From contig VTFK01000687.1 in assembly GCA_009617715.1 (NCBI GenBank), positions 1 to 64,000 of the forward strand: a DNA stretch of 64,000 nt, written 5' to 3'. The translations under genes and the position numbers were made by a program. This document shows, in pieces, positions 32,009-41,583 of the stretch. The notes beneath the pieces are model-generated. The model worked only from the letters and a program-made list of their open reading frames with translations, did no database searches and was not told where the DNA came from. This DNA is from Plectrocnemia conspersa. Lineage: Eukaryota > Arthropoda > Insecta > Trichoptera > Polycentropodidae. Each line of letters starts with the position of its first letter. The stretch's first letter is position 1.

Positions 32009-32052
32009 CGAAACGGTGAGTAATATAATTTTTTATATTACTCACCGTTTCG
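32009..32052. other. Perfect 20 bp inverted repeat (hairpin)
   Basis: Arms 32009-32028 and 32033-32052 are perfectly complementary (CGAAACGGTGAGTAATATAA), with a 4-base T loop. It lies where jockey-like ORF1 coding stops and tandem units start, so it may mark an inverted-duplication breakpoint. Confidence 0.85.
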
Positions 32053-32258
32053 CAGTGAGTTTTTTCCGCTTTCATAATAATTGGCGGAATGCGCGTTTTT
32101 TGAGCCGTTGTTACTGGCTCGTCCGGCTTTAATCCGGTATATTTGTTTTGATAGGGATCGGATTTTCGTCCCGCCCTGCACGCAGTCTTTGGCTGGGTTT
32201 TAGGTGTTTGCCAGTCTTGGCTGTTAGCCACCTTAAGATACTGGACGTATCTGTCCAT
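32053..32258 (-). pseudogene. Jockey-like ORF1 N-terminal fragment
   Basis: Begins MDRYVQYLKVANSQDWQTPK and continues GLKPDEPVTTAQKTRIPPII. It parallels the start of element E ORF1 (QNQWQTPKNP ... RVPPVIMKA), so it is a related family. Coding ends at the hairpin. The upstream DNA to about 32560 is probably its 5'UTR. Confidence 0.7.
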
Positions 32259-32580
32259 CGCTAAAAATAACTATAGATAACAAAATAAGAAATAATAAAA
32301 GAATCGGTACAACCTGATGTTGATGATGTGAAGGTGGCGGGGTGTTAGTCCCACAGCTGGTCGGCTATCGCAACGGTTATCTCGAGACAATGGTGAAGAA
32401 TTTTGCCTGCGATGCGCCCAGCGGCACGTTCGCTATTATCGCTTTGTTGTTAGGATCAGTACACAGAACACAACCGTTCGCGACGCCTTCCAACAAGGGA
32501 CTCGAAATATATAATTTTACACCAAATCTAGCTCATTTCGACGAAATATATTGTTTCCATGAGACGAGCTTTCCCCGTGC
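32259..32580 (-). other. Probable jockey 5'UTR, no gene
   Basis: Mixed-composition DNA between two ORF1 fragments with no family similarity I can see. By position it is the leader of the ORF1 at 32053-32258. Confidence 0.3.
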
Positions 32581-32581
32581 G

Positions 32582-33406
32582 TTACCGTGGCTTGACCTTG
32601 CACTCAGTGGCTTTGTACCCAGGCTGCCAGTAGCTCCTGCAGAGGTTCGAGCGGTCGGGCGCCCTACACCGCGAGGCGACGTGGCCGTAGATAAAGACAG
32701 ATTTTTTAATATATTCTTCTATATCGGTCGTCGATGTATCAGGATGCAAATAAAAAAGGTGAATATGTTTTTTCTTTTGTATTGTCTTTAATCGTGGGTT
32801 TGATACCCCTGACCCACGAATAATAAGTCTTGGACCCGTGCGATGAGCTGGTGGAGGAGTCAATTTAGAACCCGTAGCTAGCGTCTCAACTGATCCAGTT
32901 GATAATTTCAATGATGGAGCTGGCTTTAATGCTGATGGTGGTTCTGATGTTGATACTGACTTCGATGCTGGTGCAGGCTTCAATGCTGGTGCTGGTTTCG
33001 ATGCTGATGTTGGCTTCGATGTAACCTTGTGATGTGTTTTCTGCCTTTGTGACACGACCACCGTCATTTCCGGTAACTCAGGGGGCGTTTCATCCCGACT
33101 CCTTAGTAGCGGTTCACAAGATGATAATATTTTTGTCGACTTCTTTTCCCTTATGGTTTGTTTTTTAATTTTATCGAGGTCGGTTAATACCTCCTTTAAC
33201 CAAGTTGGTGGCTCGTTTGCCGACTCGACTACGGAGCCAAACAACTCCATAATTTTGTTGACAGCGTTGAGTGCTGCAGAATGTCGCTCATTCGTCAGCA
33301 TATTGGATCCTTCCAATGATGCTTGAACGATCTCAAATTCTGATTTTGCTTGTTCGAGCTTGCGGAGTGCCATCGTGACACGTCTAATCGCACTTAATAG
33401 CAACAA
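32582..33406 (-). pseudogene. Non-LTR retroelement ORF1-like protein, internally deleted
   Basis: A 274-codon frame. The N-terminus has a helical region (ALRKLEQAKSEFEIVQASLE) and PTWLKEVLTDLDKIKKQTIR. The middle is a degenerate Pro/Ala/Ser/Lys repeat (KPAPALKPAPASK, about 32930-33030). Then come HIHLFYLHPDTSTTDIEEYI and a damaged pair of knuckles, YGHVASRCRAPDRSNLC and PGYKATECKVKPR. The first Cys pair and the domain between DIEEYI and YGHVA are missing, showing an internal deletion. No RT follows in the correct place. Confidence 0.6.
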
Positions 33407-33409
33407 TTA

Positions 33410-33895
33410 AATTCAATTTTTATGAAGAGGAACTTTGCAAAAGGCACAAATGTTTGTTTCACCATGTTTTTATGTGCACTACAAACACGACATTACGGGT
33501 AGGATATTTCACGGATTGGCTGGTAATAATTTTCTTTTAATCTTTAGAAAGTCTTAATTGAAGATCGCGCACATTTGTTTGTCTTTGGGTGGATCCGGAA
33601 GGTTGCTGCAGGTCTGTTGATGAAATTTGAACTGAAGTAGCAGATGTCGAAGGATGGCTTTGTAAATTGGGTTCTTTCAATGCTCAATATCTGCCGACGA
33701 GATATATAAACTTTTTGTAGCTTATTTTATTTTGAGGAATTGTAGAATATATTCTAAACGTGTTAAATAATGCACAGTTCAGTAAAAACATTACTACGCG
33801 CTTTGTCCATTTAACGGTTTTTTGCATAATCTTATAATAAAATAGATATAGATCTGCGCGATCAACCCCTTTCATAAATTTATTAATAGAATAAA
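33410..33895 (-). pseudogene. piggyBac-like transposase C-terminal part
   Basis: The minus strand reads INKFMKGVDRADLYLFYYKI, then KTVKWTKRVVMFLLNCALFN, the conserved region after the last catalytic residue. YKKFIYLVGRY and a frameshifted Cys-rich tail (CRVCSAHKNMVKQTF, then CAFCKVPLHKN) follow, the cross-brace zinc domain. The domain order and motifs are clear. Upstream, instead of the catalytic core, the frame continues without break into a macro-domain sequence. Confidence 0.8.
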
Positions 33896-34290
33896 TAGTT
33901 ATTGTGACATTGGAATTTCTAAAGATGTAATTAATCATTGGTTTTATTCTTTGCCATTTTAATTGGTCTAATCCTGAACCTAGATGAGGTATTGCAATTG
34001 AGTTAATATTGTTTTCTCTTAATAAGTTTCGTAAGTTTTGTAATGTTCGAAAAATATCTTTATAAGAGTGTTTTTCCCAAAAGTTTCGTTTAGTAATTAA
34101 ATGGAATATTTTAAAATTTCCTTTATCTGAGATTAAAATATCTCCTACTGTTCTGGAAACATCAGAAAGTTCGTCGTAGTTTTTTTATTTGTTCTCTAAT
34201 TTAAGCTGCTATACCTTTTGACATTCCTAAACAGTGACCTAGATTGTCTATCTGGTCGAAGAGACTTTGGCCTATTTCTCTTAGGTTAGG
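33896..34290 (-). pseudogene. Macro-domain (OARD1/TARG1-like) fragment fused to piggyBac
   Basis: The frame entering piggyBac reads upstream FKIFHLITKRNFWEKHSYKD, NSIAIPHLGSGLDQLKWQRI and FRNSNVTITIYS. This matches the C-terminal half of OARD1-type macro domains (human family pattern 'yyLITKk...kPtY', 'MPrIGcGLDrLqW', 'IKITVYTL'). Further upstream, near 34230-34280, another frame reads LGHCLGMSKGIA, like the N-terminal 'laHCis.D..MgaGIA' loop. Such domains bind or remove ADP-ribose. Stops and a frameshift near 34180 break it. Whether an insect TE carried the domain or two elements were joined is open. Confidence 0.6.
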
Positions 34291-34900
34291 ATATGAATTG
34301 GTCGATGTATTTTGAAATTCGAGAAAGTCATTGTATGATTAAAATATTTCGTCATTGTCATATTTCGTGGATCAATACCACTGGTCATAGGATCGAATAC
34401 TGGAAGGAATGCTAATTTTCCCCCTCATTCTTAGAGGGTATATAAACCCGAAAACTTTTGTTAGGGACTTTATCCATAACTGGGCTACCACTTCGCTTTC
34501 GAACTGGAATAACAAGAATTCAGCCCAGCTTGCACTAAGCGAAGCTACCAAATCGACTGAGAAACTCCGAGAAAAACAGCCACTTACACTGACTACCCGA
34601 TTTGGTCAAACCAAGCTGTCACTCCTGTTCAACTCGATTTTGCATACAATGGCGAAAATACCAATATTAAGATATTTGATCTTATTTAAATCAAAGTCGA
34701 AATTTCAAGATTTTGATACTCACTTCTATCGACTTTTTCGACAAATAATAATATTAAGTCACCACCAAGACACGATCCTGACATTTTACTCGTGTATAAT
34801 ATTTTTAACTGTCACAAAGATGCCGTCGTTTGTTTTTACAGATTTAACAATGCGAAATATGAGATTCGCGCCACACGTTTACGAGCCTTAAAACAAGCAC
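34291..34900 (+). other. Unassigned, possible LTR-like promoter segment
   Basis: A TATA-like GGTATATAAACCCG (about 34438-34451) is followed by a moderately GC-rich segment (34450-34640). An open plus-strand frame (34409-34891) has no recognisable motif. This could be an LTR or a leader; I cannot assign it. Confidence 0.25.
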
Positions 34901-35540
34901 TTTTATAAAAACTTCATTATGATAAGACTTATATAAAATTACATATTGGAAATAATTAAATAAATTAAGCCCGATTAAGGTTGCTAAGTCAGTCTCGCTG
35001 CTCCTCTAAAATTTGATTCTATAGAATCTATGGAAATGCACAAAAGTCACCCCTACTCATAAAACCGTAAATATAAATAAGTTATTGCCATAAATATAAA
35101 TAAGTTGAAGATAAATTTCAGCGGAACTTCTTTCGCACAGAAAGAACTTCATGATTAGTGAGGTTATAAATTGACTAGGATTCTTTGAACACACCGCAAG
35201 TACAACGTTGCTGCAATTGAGCCTACTTAATGTATATGAGTAAATAATCGCTTCTATTAATTTTGGCCTTGAATCTTTCTGAATATCCTTCATTGAAAAA
35301 AAATATACTATAGATGTTTAATGTCAAACTGTTCCATTTATGAACCAATATGTAGGGATACGCGTGCTGGTTAGTTCTTTGGTCTGAATCCAAAACACGT
35401 TTGCTTGTGTATAAAGCCTTATTGAGCTCGCGTTCGCGAACGCATACAAAAGGCGAAACAGACACGATGTTTTATTCTTTACAACCGTAAAAAAAATATT
35501 TATATGTCCATTCATAAGATCCGTTTATTTTGAGCACGGA
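34901..35540. other. Spacer, no gene seen
   Basis: AT-rich with two copies of AAATATAAATAAGTT near 35070-35105. No conserved coding sequence. Confidence 0.3.
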
Positions 35541-35543
35541 TAG

Positions 35544-36200
35544 CGGACAGACAAATCTGTGTCTTTTCTTATCGCACATAATCGGATTTGTCCACCAGGC
35601 ACCCCCGATGGACAGATCCGTCGGAAAGATACGCGCGTGTATGACCAGCTATAGTACAACGTAATAATATCGTAAAAAAAATCAAAATGGGATTTTATTC
35701 TAAATAAATGAAATTAAATTATAATAATTCATTTTATTTTTTATTATTGAAGTCAATTTTCAGACAGCAGTTTCGAAATGACACTGTCTTCTATGACCTG
35801 CGCCAGCTTATTTCACCATGCCGTCTTTTGACCATGACGCTTGCCCCCTCACTTAGCCATTCTTCCGGCTCCCATGCGTCTTAGTTTTCGCCCAGGCAGA
35901 CAGACAAATCTGTGTATTTTCTCACCACATACGATTGGTTTGTCCATTAGGCACCCGCGAAGGACAGATCGGCCGGACAGTTACGCGCGTGTATGACCAG
36001 CTATAGTACTACGTAATTATATCGTAAAAAAAATCAAAATAGGATTTTATTATAAATAAATATAATTAAATTATAATAATTCATTTTATTTTTTATTATT
36101 AAAATCAATCTTCAGACAGCAGTTTCGAAATGACACTGTCTTCTATGGCGTGCGCCATTTTATTTCACCATGCCGTCTTTTGACCATGATGCTTGCTTGA
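35544..36200. repeat. 352 bp tandem duplication
   Basis: Two copies offset by 352 bp (ACGCGCGTGTATGACCAGCT at 35631 and 35983). Each contains GACAGACAAATCTGTGT, an AT-rich block and CAGCAGTTTCGAAATGACAC. Copies differ by scattered substitutions, so the duplication is not recent. No coding capacity; possibly satellite or LTR-derived. Confidence 0.75.
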
Positions 36201-36221
36201 AGCGTGTCGTCGGCGAGACGC

Positions 36222-36759
36222 TTAATCGCTTCCATTACTGAAGCTAATTTTAGTCGAAGTCTGATAATGACGAACGATTTGACCGGAATATATGTTGCCT
36301 CTTCGTGTGTGGAAGCCACCAAGACTTTTTGAAAAAGTTTGATTAATATCGGACGGTCCTCTTGAGCGATGCCGTGTTTGTTTTCCTATGGCTTGGAATA
36401 CGTGGATTTGGCCTTCGATTTGACCTTCGGGCTTTTTGAAGCTAAGCAGCCACTTAAGTGCAAGCGCATTTCTGGATGTGCGATCTCCGAACCTCTGCTC
36501 CAAAGCTTTCGTCAGCGATGACTCTAGCGCCTCCTCTCTCAGAGACGCGCAGTGTTCGAGCAGACGGCTCGGTCTCGTTCAACTCGGCCGCGAATGTGAT
36601 TCGGCTTATAAACGCCTCCCAGCGTCCGCCCTCGAATGTCGGATACTGCACGGAGCTCCGTTTCTCAGCCTCGACGAGGGAGAGGATCGAAGTAAACCTC
36701 ACTAGGTCCATCACTGCGCTTTTGAGGCGGGCTTCGCGGTCGGTCGCGTCTGACGACAT
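36222..36759 (-). pseudogene. Element D ORF1-like fragment
   Basis: Starts MSSDATDREARLKSAVMDLV and continues FEGGRWEAFISRITFAAELN. After a frameshift near 36490 it reads ALEQRFGDRTSRNALALKWL. The pattern FEGG.W..F...F...ELN followed by L..RFGD recalls a retroelement gag/ORF1 domain. It lies directly after a 5'UTR homologous to that of element C but does not resemble element C ORF1, so either the 5'UTR is shared by different families or the junction is chimeric. Confidence 0.5.
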
Positions 36760-37290
36760 TTTTCCTTGTATATATTTATTTATTTTTTTTATTTTTAGAA
36801 TTATGTTTTGCAGGAATGTCGGAAAATTCGGAAATTTTTTTTCTAATACGAAGAAAATCCGGAAAACTCCCGCAGCGATCTCTCAGCAAGCGCACTAGCA
36901 ATCCGAAGCGCCCGAAAAAAAATCGGAAAATGCAGTTGCTTACCGCGAAAAATCCCGAAAAAGCACCTTGCCTAATAAGGTTTTCGCGTGTCACTCGCTG
37001 CTCTCAGAAAATTTTTTGGAAAATCAGGAAAACTAAATAGCCTCCAAATGTCGGGAAAGCTCGGGAAAATGCCGAAAAAACCCGGAAAATTCCGAGGCCA
37101 AGTTTCCCGGCTTTCTCGGGAGCACTTTCAGTGTCAAATTTCACTGTAACAAGTTTTTTCACTGTCTCCAACAGCTGGTCCGTCCAGCTGGTCTTCGAGT
37201 CTTTAAGTTAGCTGAAGAATGCGCCCGGTTGTAGGGCCTGCGCCCCCTTTGCTGTAGCAACCGGCCGCACGTCTGCTCTGTATGAACTCC
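36760..37290 (-). promoter_or_regulatory. Element D 5'UTR, element C-like, with GGAAAA repeats
   Basis: Many CGGAAAA/GAAAATT units (36825-37100) and an outer block (GCACTTTCAGTGTC, CAACAGCTGGTCCGTCCAGC, GAAGAATGCGCCC) parallel 23515-23870 closely. It is bounded at about 37290 by gypsy integrase sequence. Confidence 0.65.
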
Positions 37291-37299
37291 AAAATATAC

Positions 37300-37665
37300 C
37301 TCCATTCGTCGAGTCCTGGTCGGTCTTGATGTAGTGGGAGACGGGCCGCGTGGCGGTGCTTGCTCGTCCTCGGTTTCCGGGGGTAAAGGGTTGATCTCCG
37401 GCTGCAGCGGTGTCAGTGATGTCTCCTTCAATGGGGAAAAGTGGTGTCCTACGTAGTCTTCCTGTGTGTCTTCAGGTTGGGTGAATGCGGGCTTGACACA
37501 ATCTATTGACACTGCAACACTTTTATCCCTGACCTATAGCGTCAAGACCTTTTCCGTATGGGAAAGCACTTCGTAAGGTCCGTCGTAGGTTGGGCTTAAC
37601 AGAGCTGCAGCTGCATCACGTCAGACAAACACGCTCTTAGCTGATAAGTTATAATGTGTCTGTAA
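37300..37665 (-). pseudogene. Gypsy integrase C-terminus (second CsRn1-like copy)
   Basis: Minus-strand motifs: SPTYDGPYEVLSHTEKVLTL, then VSIDCVKPAF and RPTRTRRME, equivalent to the tail of the gypsy pol at 30538-30924. There is one stop near 37630. The remainder of pol is replaced upstream by a piggyBac fragment, and the LTR downstream by the element D 5'UTR. Confidence 0.7.
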
Positions 37666-37990
37666 AGCGCTTTCAATGATTTGTGTGATAGGCCAGCCAT
37701 CCGCAGTGTAAATTATCATATTACAGATATAACCTGCAGTAGCCTCACAAACTATTCTCACGAGAATCTCGGTATTTTATAATTTTTCCAGTATTATATG
37801 TCTGGAAAGATAGCCTTCTTCTCAGTGGAACGATGCATTCATCCAATGAAAGCTCTTGTGCCGGTTTGTAGACATTTAAAAATTTTGGCGAAAAATAATC
37901 CAAGTCCGGTTTAATTTTAGCCAATTTTCCATTGTTGGCTATATGTTCGTTGTCAGAGAAATGCCACGCTTGCCACATTTGATTCCTTGA
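37666..37990 (-). pseudogene. piggyBac-like transposase fragment
   Basis: Reads MWQAWHFSDNEHIANNGKLA, KIKPDLDYFSPKFLNVY and QELSLDECIVPLRRRLSFQT (first catalytic Asp), with YNTGKIIKY then a frameshift to VCEATAGYICNMIIYTADGW. It is the segment around the first catalytic Asp. A gypsy integrase tail follows directly. A different piggyBac subgroup from the 29-31 kb remnants. Confidence 0.75.
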
Positions 37991-38215
37991 ATCGAGATAT
38001 GATTTTTTTCAAATAATTTGCTAAACGGCAGTAAACTAATCGGGAGATAGTGAATTGGTTATGGTATCTGCTTTGCCAGGTTTTTTATTGGATGAATTTT
38101 GGCCATTTTCCAGATATTTGGAAAATATCCAAAAGATAAGCATGAAGTATTGATCATACAAAAGGAAGGTTCTAATCAATATAATATCTAGTTTATCTAT
38201 TTCTGGAACCCTTAT
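37991..38215 (-). pseudogene. Jockey RT relic
   Basis: Degenerate minus-strand RT N-terminal region: IDKLDIILI, FWIFSKYLENGQN and KKPGKADTITN correspond to IDRLDNILI, YFPVIWKTAKI and KKPGKVDNIPL of the jockey RT at 8064-8640. A second relic of the same region lies at 45590-46015. Confidence 0.65.
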
Positions 38216-38218
38216 ATT

Positions 38219-38526
38219 CAGGGCTGTGGAGTCGTTTAAAAAAAACACGACTCCGATTCCGATATTTACCAATAACACGACTCCACTCAGACTCCGACTC
38301 AGAAAAGTTTAATTTTATCAGGTATTTTTGGTGTTCTTCTACATGTTTTATATTCATATGCTATACACATTCGGCATTACGCAATTAAAATTTAATTTAA
38401 AAAATCATAATTTCATAATTTAAAAAATTTCATAATTTAAAAAATATATAAAAAATGTTCGGGGTCGCTCATTTTTCACGACTCCAACTCCGGCCAAAAC
38501 ACCACAACTCCGACTCCACAGCCCTG
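38219..38526. mobile_element. hAT-type MITE (308 bp) with perfect 8 bp duplication
   Basis: Ends are CAGGGCTGTGGAGTCG and its exact reverse complement. Both sides are flanked by CTTATATT (38211-38218 and 38527-38534). Internal CGACTCC repeats and AT-rich centre; no coding. The terminal repeat and 8 bp duplication are diagnostic of hAT elements. Confidence 0.92.
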
Positions 38527-38775
38527 CTTATATTATTTAAACACCATCCTAAAGCTGTGTGCTAACTGTTAAATTACTAGATACGTGTTAACAACTGATG
38601 GTTTCAACACTTACTTGTAGGTATTCATTATATGATTAATTTACTCAGTTGGTACAGATTTACCTCGTAACGCATTGGGCTTACGCCTGTCAGGTTGCAA
38701 CGAAAGGTTTAATAAAAAATCGACATAAATCACCTGATGTATCATAGTCAATTTATTTCAAAATTAAAGCCTTAA
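38527..38775. other. AT-rich spacer
   Basis: No gene or repeat family is recognised. Confidence 0.4.
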
Positions 38776-39058
38776 CCCTTTATGTGCTAGGTGCGGATAG
38801 ATCCGAATCACCGTGTACAACTCTTAAAAGGGCGAAATTAGAATTTATCTCACGCTCAATTAAAAATAAGTGCCGAATTAATTGTCTCAATATAACTCAA
38901 TTATACAGTAAAAAATAAAACTAAAGATTAAATCCTAAAGGTGAATATAGATGCAGCTTAAAATGGATATAAACATAAAAAAATCGTAATTAAATCTGTG
39001 TATATGTAATTAACTAATTACGTGACTTTTTATGAAAATGAATTCAGCACTTAAAGGG
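38776..39058. mobile_element. Candidate piggyBac-type MITE (about 283 bp)
   Basis: Starts CCCTTTATGTGCT after TTAA and ends AGCACTTAAAGGG before TTTA. The 13 bp ends are inverted repeats with one mismatch, and CCCTTT termini beside TTAA are typical of piggyBac. One flank base differs from TTAA, so the call is moderate. The window has many piggyBac transposase relics that could have mobilised it. Confidence 0.6.
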
Positions 39059-39868
39059 TTTAGCTCTTTTAGCGATATTACGTATTCCGCATTTTAATAT
39101 TCGTTACCAAATTAAAATTCTTCAAAAATATTGTTCTGCCACTGATAATGTATTGGTTAAATAAATTATTTATTTACGATGATTGAAAAGTTTCAAAGCA
39201 ACTGTTAATACACATTGAAACAGTGTATTTTAAATATTATAAAATTTAATTGATGTTACTTTTTATTGTGTTGTAGTCATTTATTAAAGTTATATTATTG
39301 TTAAATATTATTTCCATATTCATGTTGATAAAATAATTAATGTATTTCTGTATTTTTATAACTGAAATTATCATTATTAAAATATGTAATTATGTTGTAT
39401 GCAATGTATAAATAATATATATTTTATTGTAAAGAAATTGTTTTATTCCTATAATTTTTTTTTTTACAAAATTTATTGCCTATTTTATTATAAACGATAA
39501 TACAAAAATTTTAATAGAAACTAAATAAAAGTAAGCATTAAAATTAAATATTGTAAGGACTAGTAAAAAAGTCTTGATTGGATAGCATTACGTTGATGTG
39601 GCAGTAAGTTAACTATATTTCGAATGTTTAGTACTTTTATTTTCACCAAAAATCTTCCCCATGGAATATATGTTATAACAATAAATACAGGGAAATTTAA
39701 ACATCCACATCTTCAAATAAAATAATTACTAATTAAAATAAAAATATATTATCAGAAAGTAAGTTTTATTAAGTTGTAAAATTTTAACCCCGAAATAATG
39801 ATTCCAAGAAATTAGCGATAATAACTAACATTTCTTATTAGCAAAAAATAAAAAGGGTCGCCTCAAGA
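39059..39868. other. AT-rich intergenic sequence 3' of MGME1
   Basis: No coding or repeat signal. Possible minus-strand polyadenylation signals for the MGME1-like gene lie within it (for example TTTATT near 39845). Confidence 0.4.
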
Positions 39869-41583
39869 TTAGCTCGGAACTTCATCTTTGATCTCATTCG
39901 CCGTCCAGAATTTTTCGAGACGAGACAACCAAGCTGCCCAATGTTGTCTCATTTGCTCCGAACTCAACCGAAAAGTATCAGCCGGAGAGCCGTCAGTGTA
40001 AGCGATAACCAGCAAAGCGTCTCTAACGTTTAGCTTTATAGTTAACATCGTGACTGATAGCTCCGAAGTAAGCTGCCAGTTGAATGGGATTATCGAACGT
40101 TGCCGATAGGGTCGTTTTAGGTTTATCAGATTTCTTCCATTCAATTAAAGTTGGCTTATCTCTGCAATCAAAAAGAAAGGTATGGTATTCATCAAATTTA
40201 AAATAATGAAAAAATATTTATAAACTTACTGATATAACGCTATACAGTCGACGATGCCTCTATATTTGAGAACCGGGTGCACGACGTGAGATTCTATAGC
40301 TAATGGATTTGATACATTTTTCAATAAAGAGCCGACAGAATTCCAAACGCCTTCTAATGATTGATCAATAGATGGAGCATCACCAGGCGATAACAGATGT
40401 CGGGATAACAACTCGTGAAAACGTATACCATTATTTAATTGTGCTAAAAATAAAAATGGAATAGTTAAGCACTTCACATATTTACATTTAGAGGAACAGA
40501 TTTTTTATAGGCAATGTAATAACATTCCGTGTTCACAAATATTGAATAATCAATGGAGAGTATTTTGATTATTCAACACTTGTGAACGAGAGAATGTGAT
40601 TATTGGTTGCAATTGGTAAGTAATTACATTGTTTTTAAAATTTGTATAATAAATTTTATTAAATAATTGCATTTTTATATACCAGAACATAGAGAACGGA
40701 TCATTGCATATGATAGACATTCAACAACGATTCATTTTTAAAATGTAATTGTGTTTATTCAACAATTGCATAATATATATTGACCTTATTATTAGAATAA
40801 TCTAATCTAAGGTGATTTAGTTAAAATTATAATTATTGATATTTAGTATTAGATTTACCTTTATTGAGTTTTAATTCTGCCTTAACCTAGTATATCGGTT
40901 TTATAGAATCGTTTAAAATACCCTGAGCCGTTATATTGGCATTTTAAAATGTATCATCTTATATGTTAGATTATTTATCTATCGAAATTTACCTTTATTA
41001 AATCGTTCAAAGCCTTCTGCTCCTAGCTCAGCTATTTTTTCTTCCTTCCAATTTTCTAAAGCTGCTTTTGCCTGCTCGGACATTGTCTGCGCTAAAATCT
41101 TGGTGACCGAAGGAAACTTCTCATACTCTTTGACATCACTGTCCAACGGAATCTTCAGTACTTTGCCGCTAGAGTCGGCTGAGCTGCTGTCCGAGAATCC
41201 CACTTGCTGAGAGCACATCATGGGAAACAATTTTAAGTTTCTAATAATGATTGAAGGCACTCCGAATTGCGAATTGGTAAAGATGTTATTCTTCGTCCTG
41301 GGCGTTATAATATCAAGCACAGGCTTTCCTAATTTTTTGCTATTAGCCGAGATCGAATTAGAAGACGATGCGGGAGACGAGCTCGTCACTTGGCTCTTCT
41401 CTGGAAGCATTCCTTTTGTGATGCATAGCATTTCGCCTAATTTTTTAATCGTTTCGTTTTTTCCTGCGGTCAGTTTAACCTTACACGTCTCACAGTTTCT
41501 TTTGACTGTAGTAAATATGTCCCTGGTGTTCGGAAGAAAGACACCGCCATAATGATGATGATTGTATTTTATGTTTTTGGACA
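39869..41583 (-). CDS. MGME1: MGME1-like mitochondrial exonuclease, three exons
   Basis: A host gene: the product would be a RecB-type single-strand DNA exonuclease that trims mitochondrial DNA ends. Exons 41583-40993, 40443-40230 and 40161-39869 have consensus GT-AG introns of 549 and 68 bp in matching phases. Motifs: FPSVTKILAQTMSEQAKAAL, GIRFHELLSRHL, RGIVDCIALYQ (catalytic Asp), LIEWKKSDKPK (Glu-x-Lys of the PD-(D/E)xK core, where human has Asp), FDNPIQLAAYFGAI, VIAYTDGSPA and HWAAWLSRLEKFW. The exon at 41583 follows an acceptor TTTACAG, so an upstream first exon with the mitochondrial signal must exist. In the last exon an extra A near 40030-40040 (AAA for AA between NYKA and VRDALL) breaks the frame; it could be an assembly error or a real mutation. 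Confidence 0.85.

Noticed and set aside
34409..34891. 160-codon plus-strand frame after a TATA-like box
   Set aside because: No recognisable motif and low-complexity hydrophobic tail; listed only as unassigned sequence.
41220..41552. 110-codon plus-strand frame
   Set aside because: Lies antisense to the MGME1-like exon, which has splice sites and conserved motifs.
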